In this document: positions 49,441-61,581 of the stretch, in pieces
Layout of the letters: the number at the start of each line of letters is the position of its first letter
Numbering within the stretch: the first letter of the stretch is position 1
Source: Delphinapterus leucas
Taxonomy: Eukaryota > Chordata > Mammalia > Artiodactyla > Monodontidae
Assembly (NCBI RefSeq): GCF_002288925.2
Contig: NW_022098076.1
Span: 76,278,009-76,342,008 of the forward strand
Reading direction: 5' to 3'
Length of the DNA: 64,000 bases
The notes under the pieces: generated by a model
Seen by the model: the letters and a program-made list of their open reading frames with translations, nothing else
What the model was told of the DNA's origin: nothing
The model's database searches: none
Translations under genes and position numbers: made by a program

Positions 49441-50671
49441 CTTTTCAAGTTTTAAACTTCAAACGTCCAGATGCAGAGATAGATGGAACTTAGAACCTCT
49501 GCCCCTGGGAACTAAGACATTGCCTGCCTGAAGTTACTTCAACCAGGAAAGCAGGTGTTTTAGAGTCAGAAATCCTGGGATGTAGATTACTACAATCAGT
49601 GCAAAACATTGTGTTGGGGGCTTTGCACCTGTAGTCTCAACCCTCACAGCCACTAATGGTAGAATGTACTAGTCATTCCATTTTACAGGCAAGGAAATAG
49701 GTTCTGGGAAGTTTTGAAACGCTGCCGGAGTTTACATAGTTCCAAAGTCCATGGTTTTTTTTCCATTACGCCAAGGCTGCCGGTAGATGAACGGCTTTGT
49801 TTAAGGTGCTTATCTCGTGCTAGTAGCTGCAGATCGGCACTGCTCTGAATGTTGTTCACAGCCTGTTGACGCTTTTCCTTTTCGAATGGGGAGGGGTGTG
49901 ACTTGACAAAACACAGCTAGAAATGAATGCGGTTGGACAACCAGGACAACCTCGGGCTTCCAAAGCCATCACTAAGCACTTTTCTTTACATTATTATCTC
50001 CAGCGGCCAGTCCCGCTCTCTCACAGAGCAAGGCTTAGGAAGGAGGAACCTGTGGACTTATTTGGAAGCTCATTTGCATACTAACCATAAGTGAGAGCAG
50101 TGTGTTTACTGCTAGAAAGCATAGTAATAAGCAAGGTTACCACTTGGATTGTAGTGAGGCCAATTAAAACAAAGGTGTTGTTTAAATTGCCCCCTCCACA
50201 CACACTGTGTATGTTTATTTGTATATAACTTAAGTAGGAGTTACTCAGGAGCGCTGGCGGACATTACGGTGGGCTAACTCCCCCAGCCACCCCAACCCTT
50301 CAGTGTAAGTTCGGTTTGGGGTCAAAGACCTCACTTTAGGAAGTCCCCTCCCAAAGGGAGCAAGAACGCACCGGGGCAGGTACAGTTCCGCTCAATATCA
50401 GTTTACCCCTGGATCACAGAACAGAGCCCTTGTGAACTGCAAAGCCCTGCCGCATCTGGCCACGTCTTCTGACATCCCTTCATGCTGTCTGCGCTTGGGT
50501 CCCTTCTCCAGAAATTACGCTCCACTTTCTAGGACTGCTACAATGATTTCAAGGGGATTCATCTTCCAGCCAGCAATCACATCCACCCCCTGGGAAAGTG
50601 GGCCATGGGGATGCACACAGACAAGCCCCACACAAGCCTTGCTCCATGTTCTGATCATGGAATCAAGATTG

Positions 50672-51160
50672 TGTTGACTGAAAGAAAAACACACAATGTA
50701 AAACTTGTGAGTTAAGTTTTATTCGGGGACCTTACTAAGGACCATAGCCTCTCAGATAGCTCTGAGAAACTGCTCCAAAGAGATTAGGGAGGAGCCGGAA
50801 TATACAGGATCTTTTTTGCTGGGAAAAACATGTATTCAGGCATAAAAAGGTTACTTCTGATCACAAAGAACAGCTATCTCAAGTTGATGATTTTAGTGTT
50901 CTATGTATTGGAAGATGCAAGAATCTGGGGTCATTAAAATTTTTTCTTAGATATGCATCTTAACTATATAAGAACCCTTATATCCAAAGCACAGAATGCC
51001 TCCTGTTTGTTTGTTTTTTTTCCTCCACCCGGAATTCCCCTCAGGTTGCACTGTTGGTGGGTGACTGCAGTGGCCAATGGCTTGATCCTGTAGAACTAGA
51101 ATGGCAGGCAATGTTTTTTTCTTGATAATTATAATCCTAAAAGAACATCGGAAGCCCCAG
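50672..51160 (-). repeat. Candidate solo LTR of an endogenous retrovirus, inverted
   Basis: Starts TGTTGACTGAAAG on the plus strand (so the minus strand ends in CA) with a minus-strand AATAAAACTTAACTCACAAG close to that end, as in the R region of class I-type LTRs. The body continues AGCCTCTCAGATAGCTCTGA. No gag, pol or env-like frame is adjacent. The far border is approximate. Confidence 0.45.
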
Positions 51161-51507
51161 GCCCAGGGTGACCATTCACAATAGTGATGTCTCCTTCTCT
51201 GGACCCCATTGTATGCCTGGGTAAAAGGGATAGGGCCTTATCTGCAGGACCCTTAGCAGATTATTAATTAAGCCCCTACTGTCTGCCAAGCAGACAGGAA
51301 TTTCCGGTTCTAGAGATGACAAAACTGAAGGACACAGCCCTTGACCTCAAGAAACTCACAGTCTAAGGGAGATGGTAAAAGACCAGATAATTACAATTTT
51401 GTCAATTTTACCAGTGCTGGGATAGAGTGTTCACTTGGTTCTGTGGGATCCCAGAAAAAGGAGCATGGTGTGGGAGTGAGGGATGTTTCAAGAAAGACTC
51501 TTGAGGG

Positions 51508-51635
51508 GGAATTCCCTGGCAGTCCAGTGGTTAGGACTCCAGGCTTCCACTGCAGGGGGCCCAGATCCATCCCTGGTCGGGAACTAGGATCCCACAAGCC
51601 ACACCACATGGCTAGGGAAAAAAAAGAAAGAAAGA
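51508..51635 (+). repeat. Short tRNA-derived SINE, plus strand
   Basis: GGAATTCCCTGGCAGTCCAG, TTCCACTGCAGGGGGC and CCTGGTCGGGAACTAGGATC are followed by an A-rich tail. AAGAAAGACTCTTGAG occurs before (about 51491) and after (about 51629) as a 16-base target-site duplication. Confidence 0.85.
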
Positions 51636-52389
51636 CTCTTGAGAGGCAGTAACACCAGATACCATGTTGGTGGATGTTTAAGAATCAGCCTAGCTGGTGC
51701 AGGGGCAGGGAAGCAGGTCCTCCAGGTAGACAGAACAGTATCTGAAGCAAGGAGCTTAGCAAGGAGCTTGCCCCTTGTCCCAGCAATCTTGGATGGGGTG
51801 GGTGGAGTGGGACGAGAGTGGTAAGAAATAGGGCTGGGCAAGGAGGCAGGGGTCCAGGAATTGAAACTTTACCCTAGGGCAACAGGGAGCCAAGAGACTG
51901 TCAACAGCCATCTAGAGGGAGGTTGGGAGGATGGGGGAAGCTTGGTGGTACCCCTGGGGTAAAGTTGCCAGCTTCAGCAAAGAAAGATGCAGGACGATCA
52001 GTTAAATTGAACTTCAGACAAACAACAAATCACTTTTAGCATAAGTATGTCCCATTGCCCCATACGATGTTGGGAAATACTTACACTATTTATTTGTTTC
52101 TTATCTGAAGTTCAGATTTAAGTGGGTGTCATGTATTTTTCTGGTGACCCTGCTCTGGGAGGAAAGTCAAGTCAGTGGCCGCAGGAAGGGTGGGGAATGA
52201 AAGGCATCAGGGTGATGTTTATTTTAGGGATGGAGTAGCCTAAGTTTAGTGATTGATGACAGGGGTGGAGTGGTTCCCTGGAGCCCAGATGGACCCCAGG
52301 GAGTGGGTGGGAAAACTTGACTGGAGTGGGGATAAAAGCGAGCACAGGGCTTGCCTGCCCACGGCACAGAAAGCCAAACACTGGCAGCT

Positions 52390-53000
52390 GGAGTTTGCAG
52401 CAAAGTAAGGGTTTATTACAGGGCGCCAAGCAAGGGAGTGGAGTGGGAGGCAAGCCCCAAGTCCACTCCAAGTTGGTCTTTGAGTTAGGGGGCTTTTTAA
52501 AGGGGGAAGCACAAAGAGACTGGGATTAATCATCGTTTTATGACATTTCTGTGACATTTCTTAATCATAGTTTCGGGAGTCGCGATGTCTCTTGTTTACA
52601 ATTCTCTGGCCAGGTGATTCATGATTCCAGGGTCCATTAGCTCATTGTGCGCAGAAGGAACAACCTGAGTTTGTATGTTAATGATGATATCCATAATAAC
52701 AATTTTACTATATTAACGATGTTACCGACAACAGCAATTTTAGTCATTAGTGTTCAGTTAGCATAGAATTGAAGTCAGAGGGGACAAGAAAGGGAATGAA
52801 GTTTTGGATAGAGAGATTAATCATAAACTCAGTAAGGGAACTCAGTTTTAGGGGGACTTGGTTTTCAGAGGATCCAGAGAACCTTCTCTGCTACCCAATC
52901 CCAGGGCTCCACTAACTGGTCCCACACATTCCTCCTGCCATATGCCCTGTTACCTAGAGCTTATGTGTTACTCCACCCAAGCTAGGTCTTTTCATTTATC
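52390..53000 (-). repeat. Candidate second LTR-like repeat, inverted
   Basis: The minus strand reads AATAAACCCTTACTTTGCTG (signal at 52412-52417) followed by CAAACTCCAGCTGCC, a layout common at LTR R/U5 borders. Far end not resolved; could also be a different old repeat. Confidence 0.3.
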
Positions 53001-53649
53001 ACTAACCTTCTCAAAGGAGTTGCCCTTCTTTTCAGAGGACTTTGTATTACTGAATTGAGGCATTTAATCTGGCCTGGGGTAAATAGGCCTCTTTCTCCTT
53101 TTGGAAGGCAAGGACAAAGTCTCATTTATCTCTAGATAAATTAAATATCCCATCATCCGTTGAATTTAAGGAATTCTAATGCTCTAAACTGGTGTCAGGG
53201 CAAGGCTCTCAGGCAGGAATGACAGATATTAGAGTAGGGGGAAGGACAGAGTTCTTTCCCCTAAAAATTGGCCTTTATATCCGTAAACATTAGTTAGCAC
53301 TTTCATAAAGAAATAAGGAGTGGAAAGAATGGTGGATTCAATATCCCAGGAGGAAGAGGCGTCCCAGGTTTGCCAGGAGTGGCTGTGAGGCCTGGGCCCA
53401 TCTCTTTATCTAGAATGGGTTTAATGGGTCTAATCGTACTGCTCTTTCCTATCTCCTATGACTTTCAATGCCTCAAATGAAATCATCTATGTGAAAGGCA
53501 TTGAAAATGGCACACAGTGATGTTGTTAGTGACTCTACCAGACTAGACAGAGCTGAATCAGGTTAGATAAGAGCTTCTCCTTCCCAGGAGGAAGGCTGGG
53601 CTACAGAACCAGCCTGACATTCACCGCACCGTGATGGCCAGGCAGGGTG

Positions 53650-53790
53650 CAGGGTACGGTGCTTTCCAATCTTCCCTGACCACCAGAATCACCCAAGGGG
53701 CTTGTGAAAATATATAGATTTTCTTGGGGATACCTCTTTCTAGACCTCTGAATCAGAATCTTCAGGGAATGTGGAAATGAATCCCCAAAG
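53650..53790 (+). repeat. MER5A-like DNA transposon fragment
   Basis: CACCAGAATCACCCAAGGGG, CTTGTGAAAATATATAG and TCTGAATCAGAATCTTCAGG keep the MER5A order but are diverged. Confidence 0.5.
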
Positions 53791-53814
53791 GAGAATAATT
53801 ATCAGCCAGCTTTG

Positions 53815-54000
53815 GTGCTAGACAGACCTGGGTTCTGTTTAAATTACTTAATAGTGGTTTATGACATTGGGCATATTACTTCTCTGAGCCTTGGTATCCT
53901 TATCCATATAAAAGGAGGTGATAATATAGAATGGTAAGGATTTAAAATAACAGTTTTAAAGTGCTTGGGACCTAGCAGAAACTCAATTGCTATTGTTGTT
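53815..54000 (+). repeat. MIR element
   Basis: GACAGACCTGGGTTCTGTTT, GGGCATATTACTTCTCTGAG, CCTTGGTATCCTTATCC and AAGTGCTTGGGACCTAGCAG follow the MIR consensus order. Confidence 0.7.
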
Positions 54001-54860
54001 TGTGAGATAGAACCCCAGTGACTCAGTGATTAACACAACCTCAGTTTGGCCAGCTATATGATTTCGTTTGGAAGACTAAACAGGACCTAGATGGAGGAAT
54101 TTGCGGTAGCTCAAGAGGCCCAGGTTCCTTCCAGCTGTGTGCTCTCACACCCTGTCCATGGCCACCCACCGTGGACCTCGGCCTTCTGAGTCATCCCCCC
54201 CTGTGGGGGGATTCCCGGCTTTTGCAGCCCCCCCCCCTCCTGGTTAGATTGGGAAACCCTTCCTCATATTTCACTTGCATTTGTCTAAACAACTCCCCTC
54301 TCGAAAAATACCCAACAGCCATTTCCTCTTATTTCCAGCCCAAGATAATAGCTGCCTTGGAACCTCTCATTACCATTAACTGCATCCACCATGATCTCAA
54401 TTTCAAGCACCCCACGCTCTGACCACCATCTCTCTTTCCAGCTCAAGGACCCTGCTGCCAACAACTCCGTGACCGCGTTGGGATTGACCATCTATGAATT
54501 GTCTTCCCTGTGTCTCCCAGCCTCAATTCCCTCCTTAACCAGCTCAGATCCATCATTAGAATCACTCCATTCCTTTACCCCTCTCTGCCTTGTGGTACTC
54601 AGCAGGCAAAACTGCAGCGCTGCACCCACATGCTGAAAAGGAGGAGAAAAACATGCAAGGCACCGACTGATCTCACCCTGAGTTCAGAAGACTTGGGTTT
54701 TTCTCATCCATTCATATTAACATTCCCAGCCACACTTTCTCCAGTCTCTTCAAACTCCAGCACCTGCTCCACAGCCTCACTCACAGCCTTGACCTTGATT
54801 CCTATGTCACTGAGCAAAGAAAAGAACTGCCACCTGTATCTCCACTTGGCTATCTAATAG

Positions 54861-55020
54861 CTGACTGCTTCTCAAAATTTATGTGCAAACAAATCACGTG
54901 GGAATCTTGTTAAATGCAGGTTCTGCTGCAGTAGGGAGGGTGGGGCCTGAGAGTCTGCATTTCTAATGTGCCCAGGTGATGCTGGGGTGCTGGTGTGGAG
55001 ACCACACTCTGAGTGATGAG
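54861..55020 (+). repeat. MER5A DNA transposon
   Basis: CTTCTCAAAATTTATGTGCA, AATCACGTGGGAATCTTGTT, TGGGGCCTGAGAGTCTGCAT, TTCTAATGTGCCCAGGTGAT and GAGACCACACTCTGAGT match the short non-autonomous hAT element MER5A end to end. Confidence 0.75.
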
Positions 55021-55183
55021 GTCATGGGCATCTCAACCTTAATAGGTCCAACATTTAACTCCTAACCCCTACCCCCATCCATAGCCCAGTCTGAATGAGG
55101 ATTCTCTCAGCTTCCTCCTTCTCCATCAAGGATGCAAGATGCACAGGAGGGGATGCAGGGAGGGACATCAAAAGGAACACCAG

Positions 55184-55326
55184 GGCTTCCCTGGTGGCAC
55201 AGTGGTTGACAGTCCGCCTGCTGATGCAAGGGACACGGGTTCGTGCCCCGGTCCGGGAAGATCCCACATGCCGCGGGGCCACAACAGTGAGAGGCCCGCG
55301 TACCGCTAAAAAAAAAAAAAAAAAAA
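55184..55326 (+). repeat. CHR-2-type SINE with central deletion
   Basis: The 5' part is like 856-1072, but the text jumps from CACATGCCGCGG directly to GGCCACAACAGTGAGAGGCC, losing about 65 bases that the full copies keep. The tail is a run of about 18 A. AAAGGAACACCA before and AAAGGAACTCCA after form the target-site duplication. It appears young. Confidence 0.9.
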
Positions 55327-55344
55327 GGAACTCCAGCTTTGTGA

Positions 55345-55827
55345 GTGCTGTCCAACAGAAATATGGTGTGAGCCACATGAGTAATTTAAAAATTTCCAGT
55401 AGCCACACTTAAAAAGTAAAAAGAAACAGGTGAATTTAATTTTAGTAATATATTTATTTAACCCAACATATCTAAATATGTTATTTCTACATTTAGTGAG
55501 TATAAAAATTTATTAATGAGATTTTTTTTCATGCCAAGTCTTTGAAATCAAGTATTTAGTGTACACTTACAGCACATCTCAATTTGGATGTTCAATTTTC
55601 ATCAGAAATATTGAATCTTTATCTAGATTTTATAAAATGTACAGTTGAAAAAGTCAATTGACATACAAAGTTTGGTCCAAACATATTTGAGTGTTTTCCA
55701 GTAACTGAAACAAGTATCAATTTTTATATTTAAAAGTAAATGAATTAAAATTAATATTAGAGTTCTCAGTTTCATTAGCCGTATTTTAAGTATTCAGTGG
55801 CTAGTGGCTACCATATTGGACAGCACA
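55345..55827. repeat. Old DNA transposon remnant with terminal inverted repeats
   Basis: It begins GTGCTGTCCAACAGAAAT and ends ATATTGGACAGCACAG, whose reverse complement starts CTGTGCTGTCCAATAT. Such CAG..CTG-type inverted ends are usual in hAT elements. Internally it is AT-rich with no coding frame. I do not name the family. Confidence 0.6.
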
Positions 55828-56023
55828 GACCCTAGAGCAATTACGCTGTGGTCATCAATTGGGAGAAGACTCTTGGGGTCAGGGTCTATGCTGTAATTCA
55901 TCTCAGAGCCCACCACCTCAGATGCATGGCCTAGGGCCTGCACTCAGTACTTTTTCCTGGAAAGAATTTATTCCCCAGTCAGAAATTGACCTCTAGGAAG
56001 ACACGATCGGTTTCCAAACATGA

Positions 56024-56037
56024 CCACTAGGGGGCAG
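56024..56037 (+). promoter_or_regulatory. CTCF-like motif
   Basis: CCACTAGGGGGCAG matches the CTCF core CCASYAGRKGGC fully. Plus strand, outside recognised repeats. Confidence 0.55.
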
Positions 56038-56865
56038 GATCTGGCTATCATCCCTTGGCAAGGAAAGGGGGATCCTTAACAGTTTTCTAGGCTGAAGATC
56101 ATTCAGCGCAGCGTTTTTCATGCTGCTGGTCATGACCCATTAGTAACATCAATTAAGTAGGTGATACCTACATTCAAAAAAAGGCTAGAAAAATATGAGA
56201 ATATAAGCATTGCTATTTTTCTGTGTAACTTTGTTTCTGTTTTATTTATAAATGTATTGTGTATGGGTCTCCATGTAAAAAAAAATTGTCTTTCCTAACT
56301 GTGAGTCACAGTCACTTTAAATCACTTTAATCTCCCTTGTCTACAGATAATGAAACCAAACCCACTAGTTGACCAGTGTTGAAGCTAGAAAATGGGGACA
56401 TGAGAGCTCCTTCTCTTTCCTCCTCTTTCTTCACATGTTTTACATTCTCCATAATAAAAAGTTAATTTAAGAAGAAACTGAGCTCAGAACAGTGAAATGT
56501 CATCTGATGGGCTCACAGTTAGGAGTGGCAGAGCCAGAACTCAACCCAACCCTTTAATACTAATTTAGCAGATATTTCTGAGGGGCAGACTATGTGTCAG
56601 GTCCTGTGCTAAACAATGGGGAGACAGGAGTGGATGAAATAAGCACAGCCCCTGCCCTCCTGGAGCTTGCAGACCAGTCGGGAAGATAGACATTAGTCAC
56701 TAACCTTACAAGTAAATGTATTGTTACAAACACTAATACCTGCGCTGAAGGACAATGGACCCAGCACCCACGAGAACAGCACACGGGGACCTCGTTTAGA
56801 TTGGAGTGGCCAAGGCAGCTGCTCTGAGAAGCTGGCATTGAAAAGCAGCCTGAGTCACACAGGCT

Positions 56866-57137
56866 GTGTGTGTGTGTGCGTGTGCGTGTGCGTGTGTGTG
56901 TATGGTGCGTGTGTGTATGTGTGTGTATGATATGGATGTATGTATGGTATGTATGTGTGTGTTTGGGAGTGTACATGGGTGGTATGTATGTCTATGTGTG
57001 TATATGTGTATGTATGTACGTGTATCGTATGGGTGTGTTTATGGTATACGTGTGTATGTGGTATGTAAGTATATGTATGAATGGTGTGTGTGTAGGGGTG
57101 TATGTGTACATAGTGTGTGGGTATAGGTGTATGGTGT

Positions 57138-57177
<40 letters not shown>
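56866..57177. repeat. Compound TG-rich microsatellite
   Basis: About 310 bases of (TG)n, (CGTG)n and (TATG)n-type units, ending with a pure (GT)n run at about 57146-57175. It yields long but meaningless frames of Val/Cys/Tyr on one strand and Thr/His on the other. Confidence 0.9.
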
Positions 57178-57180
<3 letters not shown>

Positions 57181-58099
57181 GGCAGGCATGCTGTTATTAT
57201 TCTCTGAGTGAACAAGCTATGTGAAGGCAGTGGAGGCTACTCGGAAGCTGAAAGAGCTTGGGGTGTTCCAGAAACTTCCAGGAGACTCGTGTGCCTGGAG
57301 AGTGGTGAGCACTGGGCATGGCCTAAGAGGAGACTGGGGAGGTGGGCAGGGACAGATCTGCAGGACCTCCTGGGTCTTGTTAAGGATTTGGAGTTTTACC
57401 TTATAGGGAAGCCATTGAATGGTTTTGAATAGGGGAGGGACATGATTTGGCTGTATTTTAAGAAAACCCTCTGGTTCTGAGTGGAGAATGGGTTGAGGGG
57501 TGGAGCGTGGGAGCTGGGAGGCCGGTTAGGAGCTGTCTCAGTGAGCGGGTGAAAAGTGGTACCCGGCCTTCACATCTGAAGGGTCAATACGCCCCCAAAC
57601 CCACATATCTCCTCTGGCCTCATTTGGCTGCCTACCGTCCATTTGTCCCCAAACCCATCCCCACCCTTCTCCACTGTGCTCAGGGCTGGCCTGGGTGGAC
57701 ACAGCAGGGGACCCTTTGTCCTCCAGCTTCAGCTGGGTTTGGCCAATGGAGAGCCCCACAGGAGAGGGGTGGCCAGGAGCCAGTGGGGCTGGGGTATTTG
57801 TTCTTCCCCCTCCCAAAGGGTCATCCCACAACCAGAGGTCACAACTGCAGTCAAGTGGCCCTGTCCTCGAAACTCTGTCCCTCCAAGTTCCATAACTGCT
57901 CCCTCCCCGCACCTGTCAGGCCTAGAGGTGGTGACACAGTCCCACTGTCCCTAGCCCTGGAGAACTGCACTGTCCCTTGTGTTTCCTATCCCTTGCCCAT
58001 CACCCGTAGAGCAGTCCTTCCATAAAGTTCTCCTCCGGCTACCACTCTGACCGAACCACTTCCTACCCCACTCCCTACCCCAGCTGGCAAAACAGTATC

Positions 58100-58310
58100 A
58101 GTGGAAAGAACCTGGACTCGGGTCAGATAAAACCAGGACTGGGCCTGGCTCTGTCATTTATTAGCTCTGTGTGGGGTAGTCGCAGCCTCTCTGAGCCAGT
58201 GTGCTCATATTAATGTAAGGACACTGTTATCTTAGGACGATGAAACAACACACGCAAGGGCTTGGTGCATGCCTAGGGCATAACAGACAATCATACATGC
58301 TAGTTCCATT
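58100..58310 (+). repeat. MIR element
   Basis: GGAAAGAACCTGGACTCGGG, CTGGCTCTGTCATTTATTAG and CCTCTCTGAGCCAGTGTGCT follow MIR order, with a diverged tail. Confidence 0.65.
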
Positions 58311-58512
58311 CTTCTCCCTTGCCCTGCACCGAGCAAACACTTGTGCCTCTGTAATGGGTCGGCGCTAGGTGCTGGGGTGATGGGCACACCAGGAAGCACA
58401 GGGCACCATTTCTGCCTGCACGGAGGCCACAGTGGCTCCCGCAGCTTGACTCCTCATAATTCAAAGTGGAAAATAGTGAGGGTTACATTTCAAACCATTC
58501 ATTTCTTTTTGA

Positions 58513-58526
58513 CTACTAGGTGGCAG
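58513..58526 (+). promoter_or_regulatory. CTCF-like motif, one mismatch
   Basis: CTACTAGGTGGCAG differs from CCASYAGRKGGC at the second position only. Plus strand, the same as the motifs at 31743 and 56024. Confidence 0.35.
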
Positions 58527-59837
58527 GCATTTTTCCAGAGTCTGGAGGTAGAGTAGTGACCAGGCATTGCAAAGAGTTGTGGTGAGCAGAGGGGCTTCAA
58601 AGAGGACGTTGCATTTACTTTTAGCTTTAAAGGAGCTGTTACTCAAAAGTAGGGGCATATCAGTCTCCCTGGTCCTGAACTTTACCCTCCTTCCTTCCTC
58701 CCCCTGGGAGAGCCTGCAAAATTCCCCAGACTGAGAACCTGGGCCTTAATTAGTTACAGTTACTCCTGGAGTGTCTTAAGTTATCTCGGGTGTGCTGGGG
58801 TGGAAGGTATCTTGAGAAGTGAGCCTTAAAAGATTTCTCCAGGTGTGGTAGGGCAGGCGTAAGGGGGCAAAAGCACAGGACAGTGACCACTGCGGGCTGA
58901 CTGAAAGCTGGGGACATGGACGGGAGAGGTGGGAGCACAAAGCACTAGAAAACTGGGTTGAGACCATATTGCTAAACCAAGCCATGTGAATTTAATGCTG
59001 CAGATACTGGCTATGAGCAGGGGGCAGACCCACTTCAGAGCTGGGCTTCCAAAGCCTTTGTCTGATAACCTAAGTAAGGTGGACAGGGGCTGGAGGTGCC
59101 CATGATGGACCACGTGTTGGGACTCAAGTGCCCAAATTTGGGTGATGGCTGAGCACTCACGAGGACCAGACCTTGATGTTGCAAGAATGATACATGGTAC
59201 AATAATATCAATGAACATTTAGTAAGTACCCGTGATGAACTTGGCACTATGTCCTTTACTTGGGTAATCGTGGTTAATCCTTAATAAATAGCTCGGTGCA
59301 AACTATCAGTCCTTTTTGCAGAGAAGAGACTAAGCCCCTCACCCCCTACACCTGCCCCAACACACCTGGAGATGACCAGAAAGAGGATGGGCATTTAGGT
59401 TTGGAACTCCAGGGGGAAGCTGGGGTGGACATTTCTCTTCGGCAGTAACGAGTGATATCAAGTGATTGCTGAAGTCAGGGGAAGCAGTGAAAGTGAGGGA
59501 CAGCAGCAGAGGGGGAAGCATCTAGGGATGCGAGAAGAGAACCAGAAGACACTGTCACAGGGAAGGCGAAGAAGAAAGAAGGCTCTGCCTGGAGGTTAAG
59601 TGACAAGGACTGAATATTGACAACCGCGTTTGAGGTTCAAGGGGTCAGAGACAAATTAGAACGGAATGGTGAGGGCAGAGGCTCAGTGGGGTGGCCTGAG
59701 AATAGATGGGAAGTGAAAGTAGAGGCAGCAAGGAGGACACTTTCTTTGTTTTAATAAAATAATACTTTTAAAATTAAAATAGTATTACCTTCTCATCATA
59801 GACAGTCAGAAAATATCTTTTTATACAAATGTGATTT

Positions 59838-60206
59838 TTTTTAACTTTTATCTATTTTTGGCTGCGTTTGGTCTTCGTTGCTGCGCGCGGGCTTTCTCTA
59901 GTTGCGGCAAGTGGAGGCTGCTCTTCATTGCGGCGCTTGGGCTTCTCATTGCGGTGGCTTCTCTTGTTGCGGAGCACGGGCTCTAGGCGAGCGGGCTTCA
60001 GTAGTTGCAGCACGCAGGCTCAGTAGTTGCGACACACAGGCCCTAGAGCACAGGGGCTTCAGTAGTTGCCGCACGTGGGCTCAGCAGTTGTGGCGCACGG
60101 GCTTAGTCGCTCCACGGCATGTGGGATCTTCCCAGACCAGGGATTGAACCCGTGTCCCCTGCATTGGCAGGCGGATTCTTAACCACTGCGCAACCAGGGA
60201 AGTCCC
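59838..60206 (-). repeat. CHR-type long SINE, inverted
   Basis: TTTTTGGCTGCGTTTGGTCT near one end and GCGCAACCAGGGAAGTCCCC at the other. AGAAAATATCTTTTT and AGAACATATTTTT flank it, a degraded target-site duplication. Confidence 0.88.
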
Positions 60207-60389
60207 CAGAACATATTTTTAAAGTATAAAAAAATAAAACAAGTGATACTCCATGAACCCATCAATTAAAGATCATCACTGATAGCATTTTCGATACTTT
60301 TTATGCATTTTTGCTTATAGCAGTCATATCAATTACACAAAATTTATACTGCTTTTCCTCCCACTTTAGATTAAAATGTAAAATTTACC

Positions 60390-60690
60390 CACAGTACTAG
60401 TTTGGGTGTTTTTGGCTGCAAGTATCAAAAAACCCAACTAAAAGTGGCTTAAACAGTAAGGACAATTTTTATCTCACATAACAAGAAGTCCAAGGGCCAA
60501 TCCAGACTGGTTAATCCAGGGGCTCAGTTATATCTTCAAGGACACTAGTTCCATCCCCACTTTTGCTCTGCCATCTTTAGCTGTTGGAATAGCCTCTTAG
60601 GCTGCTTACTCACAGTCCTAAAATGCCTGCCATAGTTCCAGGCATCACAGGCAAATGACAACATCCTGGAGCAAGAAAAGAGCACAGCGC
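60390..60690. repeat. Ancient interspersed repeat, family not named
   Basis: GGCTGCAAGTATCAAAAAAC, CCCAACTAAAAGTGGCTTAA and AAGTCCAAGGGCCAATCCAG resemble a widespread mammalian repeat I have seen often but cannot name safely. Confidence 0.4.
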
Positions 60691-60711
60691 TGTATATCCC
60701 GTTTTTTTGTT

Positions 60712-61052
60712 TGTTTGTTTTTTTAAAATAAATTTATTTATTTTTGACTGCATTGGGTCTTCGTTGCTGTGCGCGGGCTTTCTGTAGTTGCAGCGAGCGG
60801 GGGTACTCTTTGTTGTAGTGTGCGGGCTTCTCATTGAGGTGGCTTCTCTTGTTGCAGACCATGGCCTCTAGGCACGCAGGCTCAGTAGTTGTGGCATGCG
60901 GGCTTCAGTAGTTGTGGTGCACAGGCTCAGTAGTTGTGGTGCACAGGCTTAGTTGCTCCGTGGCATGTGGGATCTTCCCGGACCAGGGCTCGAAACCGTG
61001 TCCCCTGCATTGGCAAGCGGATTCTTAACCACTGCGCCACCAGGGGAGTCCC
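60712..61052 (-). repeat. CHR-type long SINE, inverted
   Basis: TTTTTGACTGCATTGGGTCT to CGCCACCAGGGGAGTCCC. TATATCCCGTTTT before and TATATCCCATTTT after are the target-site duplication. Confidence 0.9.
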
Positions 61053-61141
61053 TATATCCCATTTTGACAACTAGGAAAGGCCTATTTAGAAGGCCTCCAG
61101 CCTATTTCCCTCCCCATCTCAACCTGGAGCAAATCACCGTG

Positions 61142-61318
61142 TGACCTGGAGCAACTGACTTGATCTTTTGGTACCTTGGTGTTCTTTGCCAATGTGAACT
61201 ATAACCGTGTTTGATTCATGAGGTTGTCATGAGAACTGACAATCTGTGTAAAGCACTTAGAACAATGCCTGGAGCATGATTTGTGCTATATAAATATTTG
61301 CTATTATTATCTAATGTC
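61142..61318 (+). repeat. MIR element
   Basis: TGTGACCTGGAGCAACTGAC, GAGGTTGTCATGAGAACTGA, GTGTAAAGCACTTAGAACAA and TGCCTGGAGCATGATTTGTG match the MIR core and tail. Confidence 0.75.
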
Positions 61319-61581
61319 AAGAATTGAGTCATATTCCTCGGTCTAACCAATCACTTGGCAGGGCAATGAGAGCGCCAGTTGGCTTGGACCAATCAGGATC
61401 CCCCCCGCTAGGGCTGGGGAGAGGCTCACTTGGAAGCTATGGCTGTTCATAGACAAAACAGGGGTTAGCAAGGAAAAAAGGGAGAGTTGGAGAATGGGTA
61501 TTAATCATCCAACAGGATCTGCCACACCTGTATTTTTTTTTTTAATTCATTGAATGCTTAGTTGTACCAGGTACTATGTCA

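Noticed and set aside
56590..57189. Thr/His and Val/Cys frames on both strands
   Set aside because: They are translations of a TG-rich microsatellite; no composition of a real protein.
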